58,386 bases of DNA from JBAXQQ01 sp037131695 (GCA_964638715.1 CAZWZF010000027.1:1-58386); one strand, 5' to 3'. Numbered from the stretch's first letter, positions 49,554-58,333 are shown. Notes: a model not told the origin generated them from the letters alone. Numbers and translations: made by a program.

Positions 49554-50528
49554 TTAACAACCAGCACGCAAAAACTCATCATAAGCCCAATCATCCCATT
49601 CTGGCTCTACACCGATTCCGTGAAGATCGGGATAATTCTTCGCAATAAACCCGCCGCGGAATGTATCAACCAACCGATGCGTTTCCCTGGTGAAAAGCTC
49701 TTTATCACCGGTCGGCAATACCTGCTGAATATCACATGGAGAATACAGGCCAACTTTATGTTTACGCAGCTTTTCTGCCAATGCCGGCTGGTCATACACT
49801 GCCGGTTGGTCGAATTGCAAGCAGTCAATTCCTGACTCGCACAATTCATCAACCAGCACCCAGTTGAAACCACAGGAATGCTGGATTACTTTCATACCAT
49901 ATTTATGCGCGCGACTGGTAAGACGTTCATAAAGTGGACGAAAAATATCTCGGAACATGGCAGGACTGAACATGGTGCGATCTTGAATGCCCAGATCCTC
50001 GCAAAACATTACGCCATCCATGCCGGCTTCGCCATACCTATCAATTACACCCTCAAATAATGTTGTTACCCGGTCATGCAACACATCAATATAATCGCGG
50101 TTTTCGAACAAATCGAGAAAATATATCTCCATTTTTCGCAGGTAACGACAAGTATTAAATGGCCAACCCGGTAGCCAGCCTAATTTGAATAAATCAGTAC
50201 CGGATGCCGCCAAGTCATGCGCTCCTTGGTAATAATCAGGATTATCCAAATCAGGCATTTGCAGATTATCCAATTGGCCCCATGACTCCAGTGCCGGTTT
50301 AAAAATCTCGCCGCCCAATGACATCCCGACGGTACGGTGCCAGACGTTTCCCCACATATCAGTAGAATATTCAATCTCGCCATCCACCCAAACTTGTGGT
50401 TGAAAATTGAAATTTATCCCGGCACCTGTAAAATCATTGCGCCGATTGCGGTCAAAGTTCAACCCAATCCGTTCTTCGCATCGACATTCAATATTCTGAA
50501 TAATTATTTCACGTGGTGTTAACGACAT
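49554..50528 (-). CDS. URO-D superfamily protein, methyltransferase-like
   Basis: 324-aa TIM barrel: LTPREIIIQNIECRCEERIG at the start, GVMFCEDLGIQDRTMFSP, then KVIQHSCGFNWVLVDELCE with the HxC zinc pair, and LQFDQPAVYDQP, with Cys in YSPCDIQQ further on. It belongs to the same broad family as 40278-41357 but is too divergent for a recent duplicate. Likely a corrinoid- or methyl-group-processing enzyme; substrate unknown. Convergent with the LamG-like gene (stops one base apart). A remarkable repeat array lies 90-230 bases upstream of its start. Confidence 0.83.
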   Translation of the reverse strand: MSLTPREIIIQNIECRCEERIGLNFDRNRRNDFTGAGINFNFQPQVWVDGEIEYSTDMWGNVWHRTVGMSLGGEIFKPALESWGQLDNLQMPDLDNPDYYQGAHDLAASGTDLFKLGWLPGWPFNTCRYLRKMEIYFLDLFENRDYIDVLHDRVTTLFEGVIDRYGEAGMDGVMFCEDLGIQDRTMFSPAMFRDIFRPLYERLTSRAHKYGMKVIQHSCGFNWVLVDELCESGIDCLQFDQPAVYDQPALAEKLRKHKVGLYSPCDIQQVLPTGDKELFTRETHRLVDTFRGGFIAKNYPDLHGIGVEPEWDDWAYDEFLRAGC

Positions 50529-50617
50529 GGTTGGGTTCTCCCAAATTGAAAAATTTATAAATGTTAATCAACTGATATTCATCAGTGATAACAATAATTT
50601 AATATTCGAGGTGAAAG

Positions 50618-50760
50618 GTATCGCGCCATAATCGCGCCATATCGCGCCAAAAAACCGGACAAACCGGACAAAAACCGGACAAAAACCGGTCAAATCGGCC
50701 AAAATATGGGGTATAATCGCGCCATAATCGCGCCATATCGCGCCATAATCGCGCCATCGA
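50618..50760. repeat. Iteron-like array of two interleaved motifs
   Basis: Three ATCGCGCCAT units, then four CCGGACAAAA-type units (the last CCGGTCAAA), then four more ATCGCGCCAT units, spaced 9-11 bases, close to one helical turn. The array lies between the stop of the AlbA_2/HATPase regulator and the start of the URO-D-like gene, both on the minus strand. This looks like a cooperative protein-binding array rather than a stem-loop repeat. Confidence 0.7.
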
Positions 50761-50774
50761 AATACAATAATATA

Positions 50775-52097
50775 CTATTTCGCAATATATCTGGTGGTAG
50801 GACCTTTGCCATCAACTATAATACTGCCATTTTGAACAAGCTGCTTTAAATCACGCTGTGCCTGACGACGACTCACATTAAATTCCGTCTGATATTCATC
50901 AACATTTATACTTCCTTTCTCGAAAATAAATGTTATGGCTTTTTGTAAACGATTGTTTAACGGCTCTTCAAATGCATTTATCAACTGTGTAGATACTGTA
51001 AACCGAACAATAAACATACCACTTTCAATTACAAAATCAGGGGTAGTTAGTCCGTGTGTTCTGCATGCGTTAATAATTCTGGTCGTACCGGTTCCCCATT
51101 TTTCTACTAATTTGGCACGATGGAATACTCCGGCGAGTCGCGGATTGCGCGGGTGTGAAGAATGTTCATGGTAAAGCTGTTCAATACTCAATTCTGGCGG
51201 CAGTGAGCCGGGATTCCATACTTCAAGTCGATTATCGTAAATGCGCACCTGCACCATACCGGGTTCTGTATAATTTCTATGACAAATGGCATTAATTATC
51301 GCTTCACGCATAGCATCAACAGGATATTCAGGTATAACTTCATGTTCGAGTTTTCCAGTAATTTTGATTGCTTGTTTGGTATTTCGGGTTATAAATTGCA
51401 ATGCGCTATCTAATTGAGTAAATATAGAACCGGAATAAGTTGCTTCATCAATAAATTGTAATGAAGTTGTACCGGCGAACCTGGCACATTGTAATTGAGC
51501 CTGCGGGAAAAAATAATGAGGGTTATCAGTAAAAAGCAATGCGACAGCGTTAACCAATTGTCCCTGTGATGTGAGCATAGCTAAATTACGCAGCATCGTG
51601 TTAATATCATTATCTACATACAATCCAGCACGTTTGAGAAAATCATGAATAGCATTTGTAGACAAATCATTAATAGATAAATCTGCAAGCGGCATAGCAT
51701 CCCAGGTATGTCCGGTAGTCTGTTCCATTAACCGCATTATTTCATCACGAGATAATTGCTGATTACTTCTGCCTACACGAATAAAAGACTTGCCATAAGC
51801 AAACACTGGTTTAATCGGACTGGCATCAACCTGAACATTTATTACAACATTATTATCAATTCCTTCAAAAGTAATTGAAGGGTATTGTTGTGGTTCGGTA
51901 TTAATTTTAATATCACGGGCTAAATCTTCCAATGTGGTACGACCAAGCTGTACACCAACTCTTTTACCATCCGGTGCTATCCCAACGCATATTGTGCCGC
52001 CTTGAGAAGTAGCAAAAGCTGCCACGCTTTCGACAATACTTTTTATTTCGCCAAGCGATGTTTTATATTCTAAAAATTGTGATTCAGATGCTGTCAT
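50775..52097 (-). CDS. AlbA_2-HATPase_c_4 transcriptional regulator (RecG-like helicase-annotated family)
   Basis: 440-aa putative DNA-binding regulator. AlbA_2 domain at the N-terminus (SQFLEYKTSLGEIKS, VAAFATSQGGTICVGI, SFIRVGRSNQQLSRDE), then the ATPase-like HATPase_c_4 part (PVDAMREAIINAICHRNY, RLEVWNPGSLPPEL, NPRLAGVFHRAKLVEKWGTG) and a C-terminal winged helix (SINVDEYQTEFNVSRRQAQR). Often misnamed ATP-dependent helicase RecG. ATG at 52097 has no ribosome site, but a perfect promoter ends 7 bases upstream, so the mRNA is leaderless; the ORF upstream of it is rejected. It may bind the iteron array just after its gene. Confidence 0.88.
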   Translation of the reverse strand: MTASESQFLEYKTSLGEIKSIVESVAAFATSQGGTICVGIAPDGKRVGVQLGRTTLEDLARDIKINTEPQQYPSITFEGIDNNVVINVQVDASPIKPVFAYGKSFIRVGRSNQQLSRDEIMRLMEQTTGHTWDAMPLADLSINDLSTNAIHDFLKRAGLYVDNDINTMLRNLAMLTSQGQLVNAVALLFTDNPHYFFPQAQLQCARFAGTTSLQFIDEATYSGSIFTQLDSALQFITRNTKQAIKITGKLEHEVIPEYPVDAMREAIINAICHRNYTEPGMVQVRIYDNRLEVWNPGSLPPELSIEQLYHEHSSHPRNPRLAGVFHRAKLVEKWGTGTTRIINACRTHGLTTPDFVIESGMFIVRFTVSTQLINAFEEPLNNRLQKAITFIFEKGSINVDEYQTEFNVSRRQAQRDLKQLVQNGSIIVDGKGPTTRYIAK

Positions 52098-52104
52098 AAT
52101 TCTT

Positions 52105-52133
52105 ATTATACAACTCATATTTAATCTACTCAA
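52105..52133 (-). promoter_or_regulatory. Promoter giving a leaderless mRNA for the AlbA_2 regulator
   Basis: On the minus strand: -35 TTGAGT (52133-52128), exactly 17 bases, perfect -10 TATAAT (52110-52105), then 7 bases to the ATG at 52097. The predicted start point coincides with the first base of the start codon, and no Shine-Dalgarno is present. Confidence 0.75.
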
Positions 52134-52317
52134 TAGCTGTAAATAAAACTGCCGTTTACTTAAAACCCACACATCATACAAAATAAACACATTTTAAGAT
52201 ATCCAATACCTTTATGCAAAAAACAAACATATTTCCCCTTTATTTTGTTAATTTTATGCGCGCACTATTGCATACACCAATACTTTTATGTTAATATCTA
52301 TTCACAAGGAGCAAAAT

Positions 52318-54153
52318 ATGTCTTTTTCACCATTATACAGCAAATCATCTTTCCCATTGCAGGATATTGAGAAGGCTGAATTGTATCGTGAACAGTTCCC
52401 TTATTCAGAGATTCCACGCATCATATTTGACGGGGTTGACGTTCCCATGTCGCCGGCAAAAGATATTTGGATTACCGATACTACATTTCGCGATGGTCAG
52501 CAGTCGCGTCCGCCATATACACCGGAACAAATAGTAAAGATATTCGACCTGCTGCATAAATTAAGCGGTCCCAACGGTGTGATTCGCCAGAGCGAATTCT
52601 TTATCTACAGCCAGCGCGACCGCAAAGCGGTGGAAAGCTGCCTGGAACGCGGGTATCAATTCCCCGAAGTTACCAGTTGGATTCGCGCCGATGCCAGCGA
52701 TCTGGAATTGGTGAAGTCATTCGGTATCAAAGAAACCGGCATTTTAACCTCGATTTCCGATTACCATATTTTCCTGAAATTAAAGAAAACCCGCGCCAAA
52801 GCGATGGATGATTATCTGGGAATCGTGAAGGCGACTCTGGACGAAGGAATTATTCCCCGCTGTCATTTTGAAGATATTACCCGCGCCGATATTCATGGTT
52901 TCTGCCTGCCATTTGCAGAAGAATTGCTGAAACTGTCGCAGGAATACAAAATGCCGGTGAAAGTGCGCTTGTGCGATACCATGGGTTATGGCCTGACCTT
53001 CCCGCAGGTTTCACTGCCGCGCAGCATACCCCGCATGATTCACGCTTTTGTCCACGAATTGGGCTACCCCGGCGAATTGCTGGAATGGCACGGCCACAAC
53101 GATTTCCACAAGGTACACACCAACGCGGTAACCACCTGGCTGTACGGCATCAGCGCGCTGAACGCCTCGCTGCTGGGTTATGGCGAACGCACTGGCAACC
53201 CGCCCCTGGAAGGTGCCATCATCGAATATATCAGCCTGCTTGGAAATACCAATGGCATTGACACCACCGTCATTACCGAAATTGCTGACTATTTCCGGGG
53301 TGAAATCAAAGCGTTTATTCCGTCAAATTATCCATTCGTCGGCAGCGAATTCAACACCACTCGCGCCGGAATCCACGCTGACGGTCTGTTGAAAAACCCG
53401 GAAATTTACAATATTTTCGATACCGAAGTTATTCTTAATCGACCGTTGAAAATCACCATCACTGACAAATCCGGCGTTGCCGGCATCGCTGGCTGGATAA
53501 ATGAAAATATACCGCAGATAACCGGGGTTGCGTTAAGCGAACCAGTAAGTAAACGCCACCCGGGCATCAAACATATCAACAGTTGGATTTTAGAACAATA
53601 CGACCAGGGACGTACCACCAGTATATCGCCGGATGAATTGGAAGCGCAGACCCGCCATTACCTGCCGTCGCTGTTCGTATCCGACTTTGAAAAAGTACAA
53701 CAGGAAGCTATCCAGAAAGCGGTGCATCTGGCAGAAAAGATATCAGAATCAGAAGAAATGGACAGCCTGGAATCAGAACAGGTTGAAAAGTTCCTGCATT
53801 CCCTCACCAGCCGTGAAGGCAGCATCCAGCTTATCGCCATCACCGACACTAATGGCGACCGCATATCACAGGTGCATACTCAGCGCGGTGAGAAACCGCT
53901 ATTCCGCAACCTGTTAACGAAAAATTTCAAGGAAAAAGAGTGGTTTACCAAAGTAATAGAAACAGACGGCCCATATTACTCCGACTTGTATTTTTCAAGA
54001 TACACCCAGGAGCTGACCATAACCGTAGCGATGCCCATCCACAACCCGGCTGGTGAATTATGCGCCGTCATGGACATCGACTTCAAGTTCAACGAACTAT
54101 CCAAAATGCTCACCGTCATCCCGGATGAAATTTTGGATTTAAAAGAATATTGA
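52318..54153 (+). CDS. 2-isopropylmalate/homocitrate synthase-like enzyme fused to a Cache-like domain
   Basis: 611 aa. HMGL-like TIM barrel with TDTTFRDGQQSRPPYTPEQ (metal Asp, Arg), HFEDITRADIHGF, RLCDTMGYGLTFP, LEWHGHNDFHKVH (metal HxH) and ALNASLLGYGERTGNPPLE, so it condenses acetyl-CoA with a 2-oxo acid or a related substrate (isopropylmalate/homocitrate/citramalate type). After the barrel and an accessory region, residues about 485-600 (SREGSIQLIAITDTNGDRI, EKEWFTKVIETDGPYYSDL, ELTITVAMPIHNPAGELCA, VMDIDFKFNELSKM) have the pattern of a Cache/PDC sensor domain, normally outside the cell on receptors. It replaces the usual LeuA regulatory domain. ATG 52318 follows AAGGAG. Followed by a strong terminator. 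Confidence 0.88.
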   Translation: MSFSPLYSKSSFPLQDIEKAELYREQFPYSEIPRIIFDGVDVPMSPAKDIWITDTTFRDGQQSRPPYTPEQIVKIFDLLHKLSGPNGVIRQSEFFIYSQRDRKAVESCLERGYQFPEVTSWIRADASDLELVKSFGIKETGILTSISDYHIFLKLKKTRAKAMDDYLGIVKATLDEGIIPRCHFEDITRADIHGFCLPFAEELLKLSQEYKMPVKVRLCDTMGYGLTFPQVSLPRSIPRMIHAFVHELGYPGELLEWHGHNDFHKVHTNAVTTWLYGISALNASLLGYGERTGNPPLEGAIIEYISLLGNTNGIDTTVITEIADYFRGEIKAFIPSNYPFVGSEFNTTRAGIHADGLLKNPEIYNIFDTEVILNRPLKITITDKSGVAGIAGWINENIPQITGVALSEPVSKRHPGIKHINSWILEQYDQGRTTSISPDELEAQTRHYLPSLFVSDFEKVQQEAIQKAVHLAEKISESEEMDSLESEQVEKFLHSLTSREGSIQLIAITDTNGDRISQVHTQRGEKPLFRNLLTKNFKEKEWFTKVIETDGPYYSDLYFSRYTQELTITVAMPIHNPAGELCAVMDIDFKFNELSKMLTVIPDEILDLKEY

Positions 54154-54176
54154 TTTATTAGTCAAAGTAAGAAAAC

Positions 54177-54225
54177 ACCAGACTGCAAAGAAACTTTTAC
54201 TCTCTTTGCAGTCTGGTATCTTTTT
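54177..54225 (+). terminator. Rho-independent terminator
   Basis: ACCAGACTGCAAAGA (54177-54191), loop, TCTTTGCAGTCTGGT (54203-54217), then ATCTTTTT. Perfect 15-bp stem; ends the LeuA-like gene. Confidence 0.95.
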
Positions 54226-54240
54226 GAATTAATAATTGAA

Positions 54241-54478
54241 CAGGCTCATGTAAAACTATACTAACTGTATAATCAACCAAACCACCCCCTACCCCCTCCT
54301 TGGCAAGGAGGGGAGTTATGATAATTACGTGATAAAATAATGGATGCTTTAATAATCAAAACCTTCATTTTAAACTCCCCTCCTTGCTAAGGAGGGGTGG
54401 CCGAAGGTCGTGGTGGTTTTCGCCTACCACAAGCCTTCAACATAAAAATATAATAAAATATGTGTCGCAAAAGCCTCT
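54241..54478. repeat. MITE-like element, decayed complete copy
   Basis: About 238 bases, inverted relative to 25989-26225: left end CAGGCTCATGTAAAAC, block CCCCTCCTTGGCAAGGAGGGG, middle TAATAATCAAAACCTTCATT, block CCCCTCCTTGCTAAGGAGGGG, GAAGGTCGTGGTGGTTTTCG, right end GTCGCAAAAGCCTCT. Both ends carry substitutions, unlike the perfect ends of the 25989 copy. It fills most of the 423-base gap between the terminator and the MFS gene. Confidence 0.85.
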
Positions 54479-54576
54479 AAATATTGAAATAAATAAATTT
54501 CAGCATCATACCAGATGAAATATTGGATTTGGGAGTATAATAAAAATATAATCACTTAATATAGGAAGTAGTATTG

Positions 54577-55839
54577 ATGCAAAATTCTGACGATATAACT
54601 CCTGAAAAACCTGATACGAAAATGGCACCTGATGGCACTGCACCTTACCGCCAGGGGCCATTTCGTGGTTTGACATCAAACGTCATCCGGCTGGGTCTGG
54701 TATCTTTTTTCGCTGATGTTTCCAGTGAAATGCTGTACCCGCTCATCCCGATTTTCCTTACGGCAGTATTAGGTGCACCGGTGGCAATTGTCGGGATAAT
54801 TGAAGGTGCCGCGGAAGCTACGGCAAGTTTACTGCGCACCGTGTCAGGACGTTTATCTGATATTTCTGGACGGCGGCGTCCTTTTGTCATTGCCGGATAC
54901 ACTCTCTCGGCCATTGCTAAACCACTACTGGCGCTGGCGACTGGTTGGCCGCTGGTGCTGGTGGCGCGCGTCACCGACCGTTTCGGCAAGGGGATTCGCA
55001 CCAGTCCGCGCGACGCCTTGCTGGCAGACTCCATTAGCGAACAATACCGCGGGCGCGCCTTCGGCTGGCATCGCGCCATGGATACCGCAGGTGCAGTTAT
55101 AGGGCCGCTGCTGGCTATCTGGCTGATTGCCCTGACCCATGAAAAGCTGCGCCTGGTCTTTTTACTGGCATTTATCCCTGCAATTATCGGTGCTGGCCTT
55201 GTTTTATTCGTTCGTGAAAAACGCCAGCAAGCGCCAGCGATAGCACCGCCGCTTAAAATTCAAACTCTGCCGCCAGCATTTCGCGGCTACCTGTTTGCGT
55301 GGGGTGTCTTTGCCATTGCCAATTCCAGTGATGTGTTCCTCATCCTGCGTGCCAAAAGCCTTGGTTTCAGCACCATGCTGGTAATAGTTCTCTATGCCTT
55401 ATACAACCTGATTTACGCGATAGCCAGTCCATATCTCGGGCATCTGTCTGATATTATCGGACGGCGCCGGGTATTGGTTGGCGGGTTACTCGTCTTTGCG
55501 CTGGTTTACGTGGGGTTTGCAATTGTTCCCCATTCCGGGTGGCTGTGGCTGTTATTTGGCATTTATGGCCTGTATACCGCGGCAACTGACGGCGTGGGAA
55601 AAGCCTTCGCCGTTGACCTTGTCCCGTCAAATATTCGCGCCAGCGCCATCGGCGTATTGGGAACCACCACCGGCATCGCGACACTGATAGCCAGCAGCGT
55701 CGCTGGTCTGCTATGGTACAGCGTCGGTCCCTGGGCCGCCTTCGGATACGGCGCACTGGGAGCAATCGTCGGCAGTATCCTGCTTTGGCGGTTGCAGACT
55801 GCAGCAACTGTGTCTGCTGATTTAGGTGCGGTGAACTAA
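54577..55839 (+). CDS. Major facilitator superfamily transporter
   Basis: 420-aa inner-membrane carrier with a hydrophilic N-terminus (about 30 residues) and roughly 12 membrane helices. Features: FADVSSEMLYPLIPIFL in helix 1, SGRLSDISGRRRPFV (MFS motif A in loop 2-3), RFGKGIRTSPRDALLADS in loop 4-5, a hydrophilic central loop (REKRQQAPAIAPP), and a second motif A, LGHLSDIIGRRRVLVG, in the other half. Loop 4-5 GKGIRTSPRDAL is typical of a widespread bacterial group of unknown substrate. ATG 54577 follows AGGA. Single gene between a MITE and a hairpin repeat. Confidence 0.92.
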   Translation: MQNSDDITPEKPDTKMAPDGTAPYRQGPFRGLTSNVIRLGLVSFFADVSSEMLYPLIPIFLTAVLGAPVAIVGIIEGAAEATASLLRTVSGRLSDISGRRRPFVIAGYTLSAIAKPLLALATGWPLVLVARVTDRFGKGIRTSPRDALLADSISEQYRGRAFGWHRAMDTAGAVIGPLLAIWLIALTHEKLRLVFLLAFIPAIIGAGLVLFVREKRQQAPAIAPPLKIQTLPPAFRGYLFAWGVFAIANSSDVFLILRAKSLGFSTMLVIVLYALYNLIYAIASPYLGHLSDIIGRRRVLVGGLLVFALVYVGFAIVPHSGWLWLLFGIYGLYTAATDGVGKAFAVDLVPSNIRASAIGVLGTTTGIATLIASSVAGLLWYSVGPWAAFGYGALGAIVGSILLWRLQTAATVSADLGAVN

Positions 55840-55840
55840 T

Positions 55841-56015
55841 GTGGGTATCCACCCACAACCCAATATTATTCACCACAAAAGAACACAAAAAACACAAAAG
55901 AAGAATTTTAGAATACTCTTTGTGTTCTTTGTGTTCCTTTGCGGTGAATACCTGACAAATACATTGATTTACAAATAACTTGTTTTATTTCAACGATGTT
56001 AAGGTTTAAGGTATT
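55841..56015. repeat. Dispersed ~175-bp repeat with TTCACCGCG hairpin (copy 2)
   Basis: Begins GTGGGT two bases after the MFS stop codon, contains TATTCACCACAAAAGAACAC ... GTTCCTTTGCGGTGAATA, and ends AAGGTATTA. It corresponds along its length to 9283-9461. It accounts for most of the 282-base gap before uvrC. Confidence 0.75.
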
Positions 56016-56121
56016 AACTGCCAAATAAAGAACTCTTCGCATATCCCGCGATGAACTGAAATAAAAGCGTGCAGCCACTCTCTGTGTAACTGCCTGATAA
56101 TATGGTAAAATCTCTTCGTAA

Positions 56122-57996
56122 ATGAACGATAATATTCAACATAAACTGTCGCAATTGCCCGTTGTTCCCGGCTGTTACCTGATGAAAGATGCCGGTGGTG
56201 CGGTCATCTACGTGGGCAAGGCAAAGATTTTGCGCAATCGTGTGCGCAGCTACTTCGCCACCGATATATCCGACTTGCATCCGCGCACTCAGATGATGGC
56301 AGCGCAGATTGTCGATCTGGACATCATTGCGGTAGCCACTGAAGAAGAAGCGCTGGCACTGGAAGCCAACCTTATCAAACGCTACAAACCACGCTATAAC
56401 GTGCGCCTTCGCGACGATAAATCTTACCCATTTATAAAAGTAACAGTTAAAGATAAATTCCCAAAGATTTCCGTGGTGCGGGGAACTGCCCAATTGCTGG
56501 ATAACGCGCGGTTTTTCGGCCCCTACCCCAATGTCCGCGCCATGTGGGATGTGGTAAAACTTGTGCGCCGTTTATTTAAGCTGCGATTGGAAACCCGCAA
56601 CAGTCCCAACCGACGGTCGGGCTGTCCCTGGCACGAAGAAGGCGCACTGCGCAAACGTCCATGTATAGACTACGACATCGGCCAATGCAGCGGGCCATGC
56701 GCCAACCTGATTAACGAAGAAGGTTATCAGGCCCAGGTGCGCGAGGCATTGCTGTTTCTCGACGGACGCATGCTGAGGCTGGCTGACGACCTGACAAAAG
56801 ATATGGAGAAGGCGTCGTCAGAGATGAAGTTTGAATTAGCGGCGCGGCTTCGCGATAAAATGTTGAGCCTGCGAAATATCCACCAGGACGCCCGGGTAGT
56901 GAGCACCAAGCACGAAGATATGGACTTGGTCGCGTCATTCTCGCAGTCTGACGAAGCCTGCATCACCGTCTCAATCGTCCGCGATGGCCGGCTGATAGAA
57001 CAACAGCACCACTTCATGGACGGCGTGACCGGCGTCAGCAACAGCGAACTCATCTCGTCATTCATCACCCAGCGCTACAACGGCGTGGGGTCGCCGCCGC
57101 GAATGCTGATAATACCCCAGATGATTGACGACAAAGACGCCATGGAATCTTGGCTGTCCGCCCGACGCTGGGCGCGGGTACGGCTGATAGTGCCGCATCG
57201 CGGACCGAAGTTTGACCTGCTGGCGATGACGGCGGAAAATGCAAAATTGTACCTGGAGCGTGAGCAAAACCGCAAAGGCGAGGAAGCACGCAAAGCGATG
57301 GAAGCGGTGGCAGAACTTGGTAAAGTTCTTAACCTGCCGGATGGGCCGCGCCGCATCGAATGTTACGACATTTCCACCTTTGGCGGCGACGACTCGGTAG
57401 GGTCAATGGTGACATTCATCAACGGCATGCCGGAAAAAAGCCATTACCGGCGGTTCAAAATAAATTACCACACCGGACAGCCCGACGATTTCGCCATGAT
57501 GAAAGAGATGTTGGAACGGCGGCTTGGCGGCGCGGTGATGAAGTCGCCAAAGTTCTCGGAACTGGCAGATTTAATGGTAATTGACGGCGGCAAAGGGCAA
57601 CTGGGCATCGCGGTACGGGCAATGCAGGAACTGCAGATTGCCGTGCCGGTAATCGGCCTGGCAAAACGCTACGAAGAGGTTTTCCTGCCTGGCCACAGCG
57701 ACGGGATGATACTGCCAGCCAATTCGCGGGCACTGCACCTGCTGCAAAATATCCGCGACGAAGCCCACCGTTTTGGCATCACCTACCACACCACCCTGCG
57801 CAACCGCAGGATGAAAGAAAGCGCGCTTGATTACATACCGGGAATAGGCGCAAAAAGAAAAACAGCATTGCTGAAAAAATTCGGCAGCGTGGAAAAGATC
57901 AAAGCGCTGACCCCGGAAGAACTCGCCGCCGCGCCAGGAATAAGCCTGGAACTCGCTGGTGAAATACTGCGGCTATTAGGTGAAAACAATGCATGA
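56122..57996 (+). CDS. uvrC: Excinuclease ABC subunit C
   Basis: Makes both incisions in nucleotide excision repair with UvrAB. 624 aa, full length. GIY-YIG domain: LPVVPGCYLMKDAGG, VIYVGKAKILRNRVRSYF; cysteine cluster CPWH-x9-CID-x6-CSGPC (probable [4Fe-4S] site); UVR motif around ELAARLRDKMLSL; RNase H-like domain with IECYDISTFGGDDSVGSMV and LMVIDGGKGQL; C-terminal helix-hairpin-helix pair (YIPGIGAKRKTALLKKFGS, AAPGISLELAGEIL). No ribosome site before the ATG at 56122; TAAAAT at 56106-56111 may be the -10, giving a very short leader. Its stop overlaps the hypA start by 8 bases. Confidence 0.97.
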   Translation: MNDNIQHKLSQLPVVPGCYLMKDAGGAVIYVGKAKILRNRVRSYFATDISDLHPRTQMMAAQIVDLDIIAVATEEEALALEANLIKRYKPRYNVRLRDDKSYPFIKVTVKDKFPKISVVRGTAQLLDNARFFGPYPNVRAMWDVVKLVRRLFKLRLETRNSPNRRSGCPWHEEGALRKRPCIDYDIGQCSGPCANLINEEGYQAQVREALLFLDGRMLRLADDLTKDMEKASSEMKFELAARLRDKMLSLRNIHQDARVVSTKHEDMDLVASFSQSDEACITVSIVRDGRLIEQQHHFMDGVTGVSNSELISSFITQRYNGVGSPPRMLIIPQMIDDKDAMESWLSARRWARVRLIVPHRGPKFDLLAMTAENAKLYLEREQNRKGEEARKAMEAVAELGKVLNLPDGPRRIECYDISTFGGDDSVGSMVTFINGMPEKSHYRRFKINYHTGQPDDFAMMKEMLERRLGGAVMKSPKFSELADLMVIDGGKGQLGIAVRAMQELQIAVPVIGLAKRYEEVFLPGHSDGMILPANSRALHLLQNIRDEAHRFGITYHTTLRNRRMKESALDYIPGIGAKRKTALLKKFGSVEKIKALTPEELAAAPGISLELAGEILRLLGENNA

Positions 57997-58333
57997 GCTA
58001 CCCATCACCGAGAATATAATAAAAATGACCACAACCGCCGCCGCCGAAGCCAACGCCACCCGAATAACCCGAATAACCCTGGTAATAGGCGAACTATCCT
58101 CAATTATCAACGACTCGGTACAGCAATATTTCAACGTAATCAGCGAAGGTACCCTCGCCGCCGGCGCCGAACTGGTATTCAAACGCCTGCCGGTAAACCT
58201 GGTCTGCCCCAACTGCGCCAACGAATTCCCCAAGGTAAAAAGCAACTTCAACTGCCCGCAATGCGGCGAAATGGGCAGAATAGCCGACGGCGCCTGGGAG
58301 TTTTATGTTGAGAGTATGGAAGTTGATAATTGA
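57989..58333 (+). CDS. hypA: Hydrogenase/urease nickel maturation protein HypA
   Basis: Delivers nickel to [NiFe] hydrogenase (and urease) precursors. 114 aa from ATG 57989, which gives the required Met-His-Glu N-terminus MHELPITENI; AGGTG lies upstream and the longer ORF is rejected. Conserved TRITLVIGELSSI, then the zinc loop CPNC and CPQC (four Cys). It overlaps uvrC by 8 bases, an unusual partner; no hydrogenase genes are in the window, although more hyp genes could lie beyond the right edge. The stop codon merges into a heptamer array. Confidence 0.93.
   Translation: MHELPITENIIKMTTTAAAEANATRITRITLVIGELSSIINDSVQQYFNVISEGTLAAGAELVFKRLPVNLVCPNCANEFPKVKSNFNCPQCGEMGRIADGAWEFYVESMEVDN

Noticed and set aside
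50618..50760. CRISPR array or terminator
   Set aside because: Units are 9-11 bases with no spacers and show no stem-loop; better explained as binding-site iterons.
54645..55140. ORFs on the opposite strand of the MFS gene
   Set aside because: Arg/Ser-rich shadow frames typical of antisense to membrane-protein genes.
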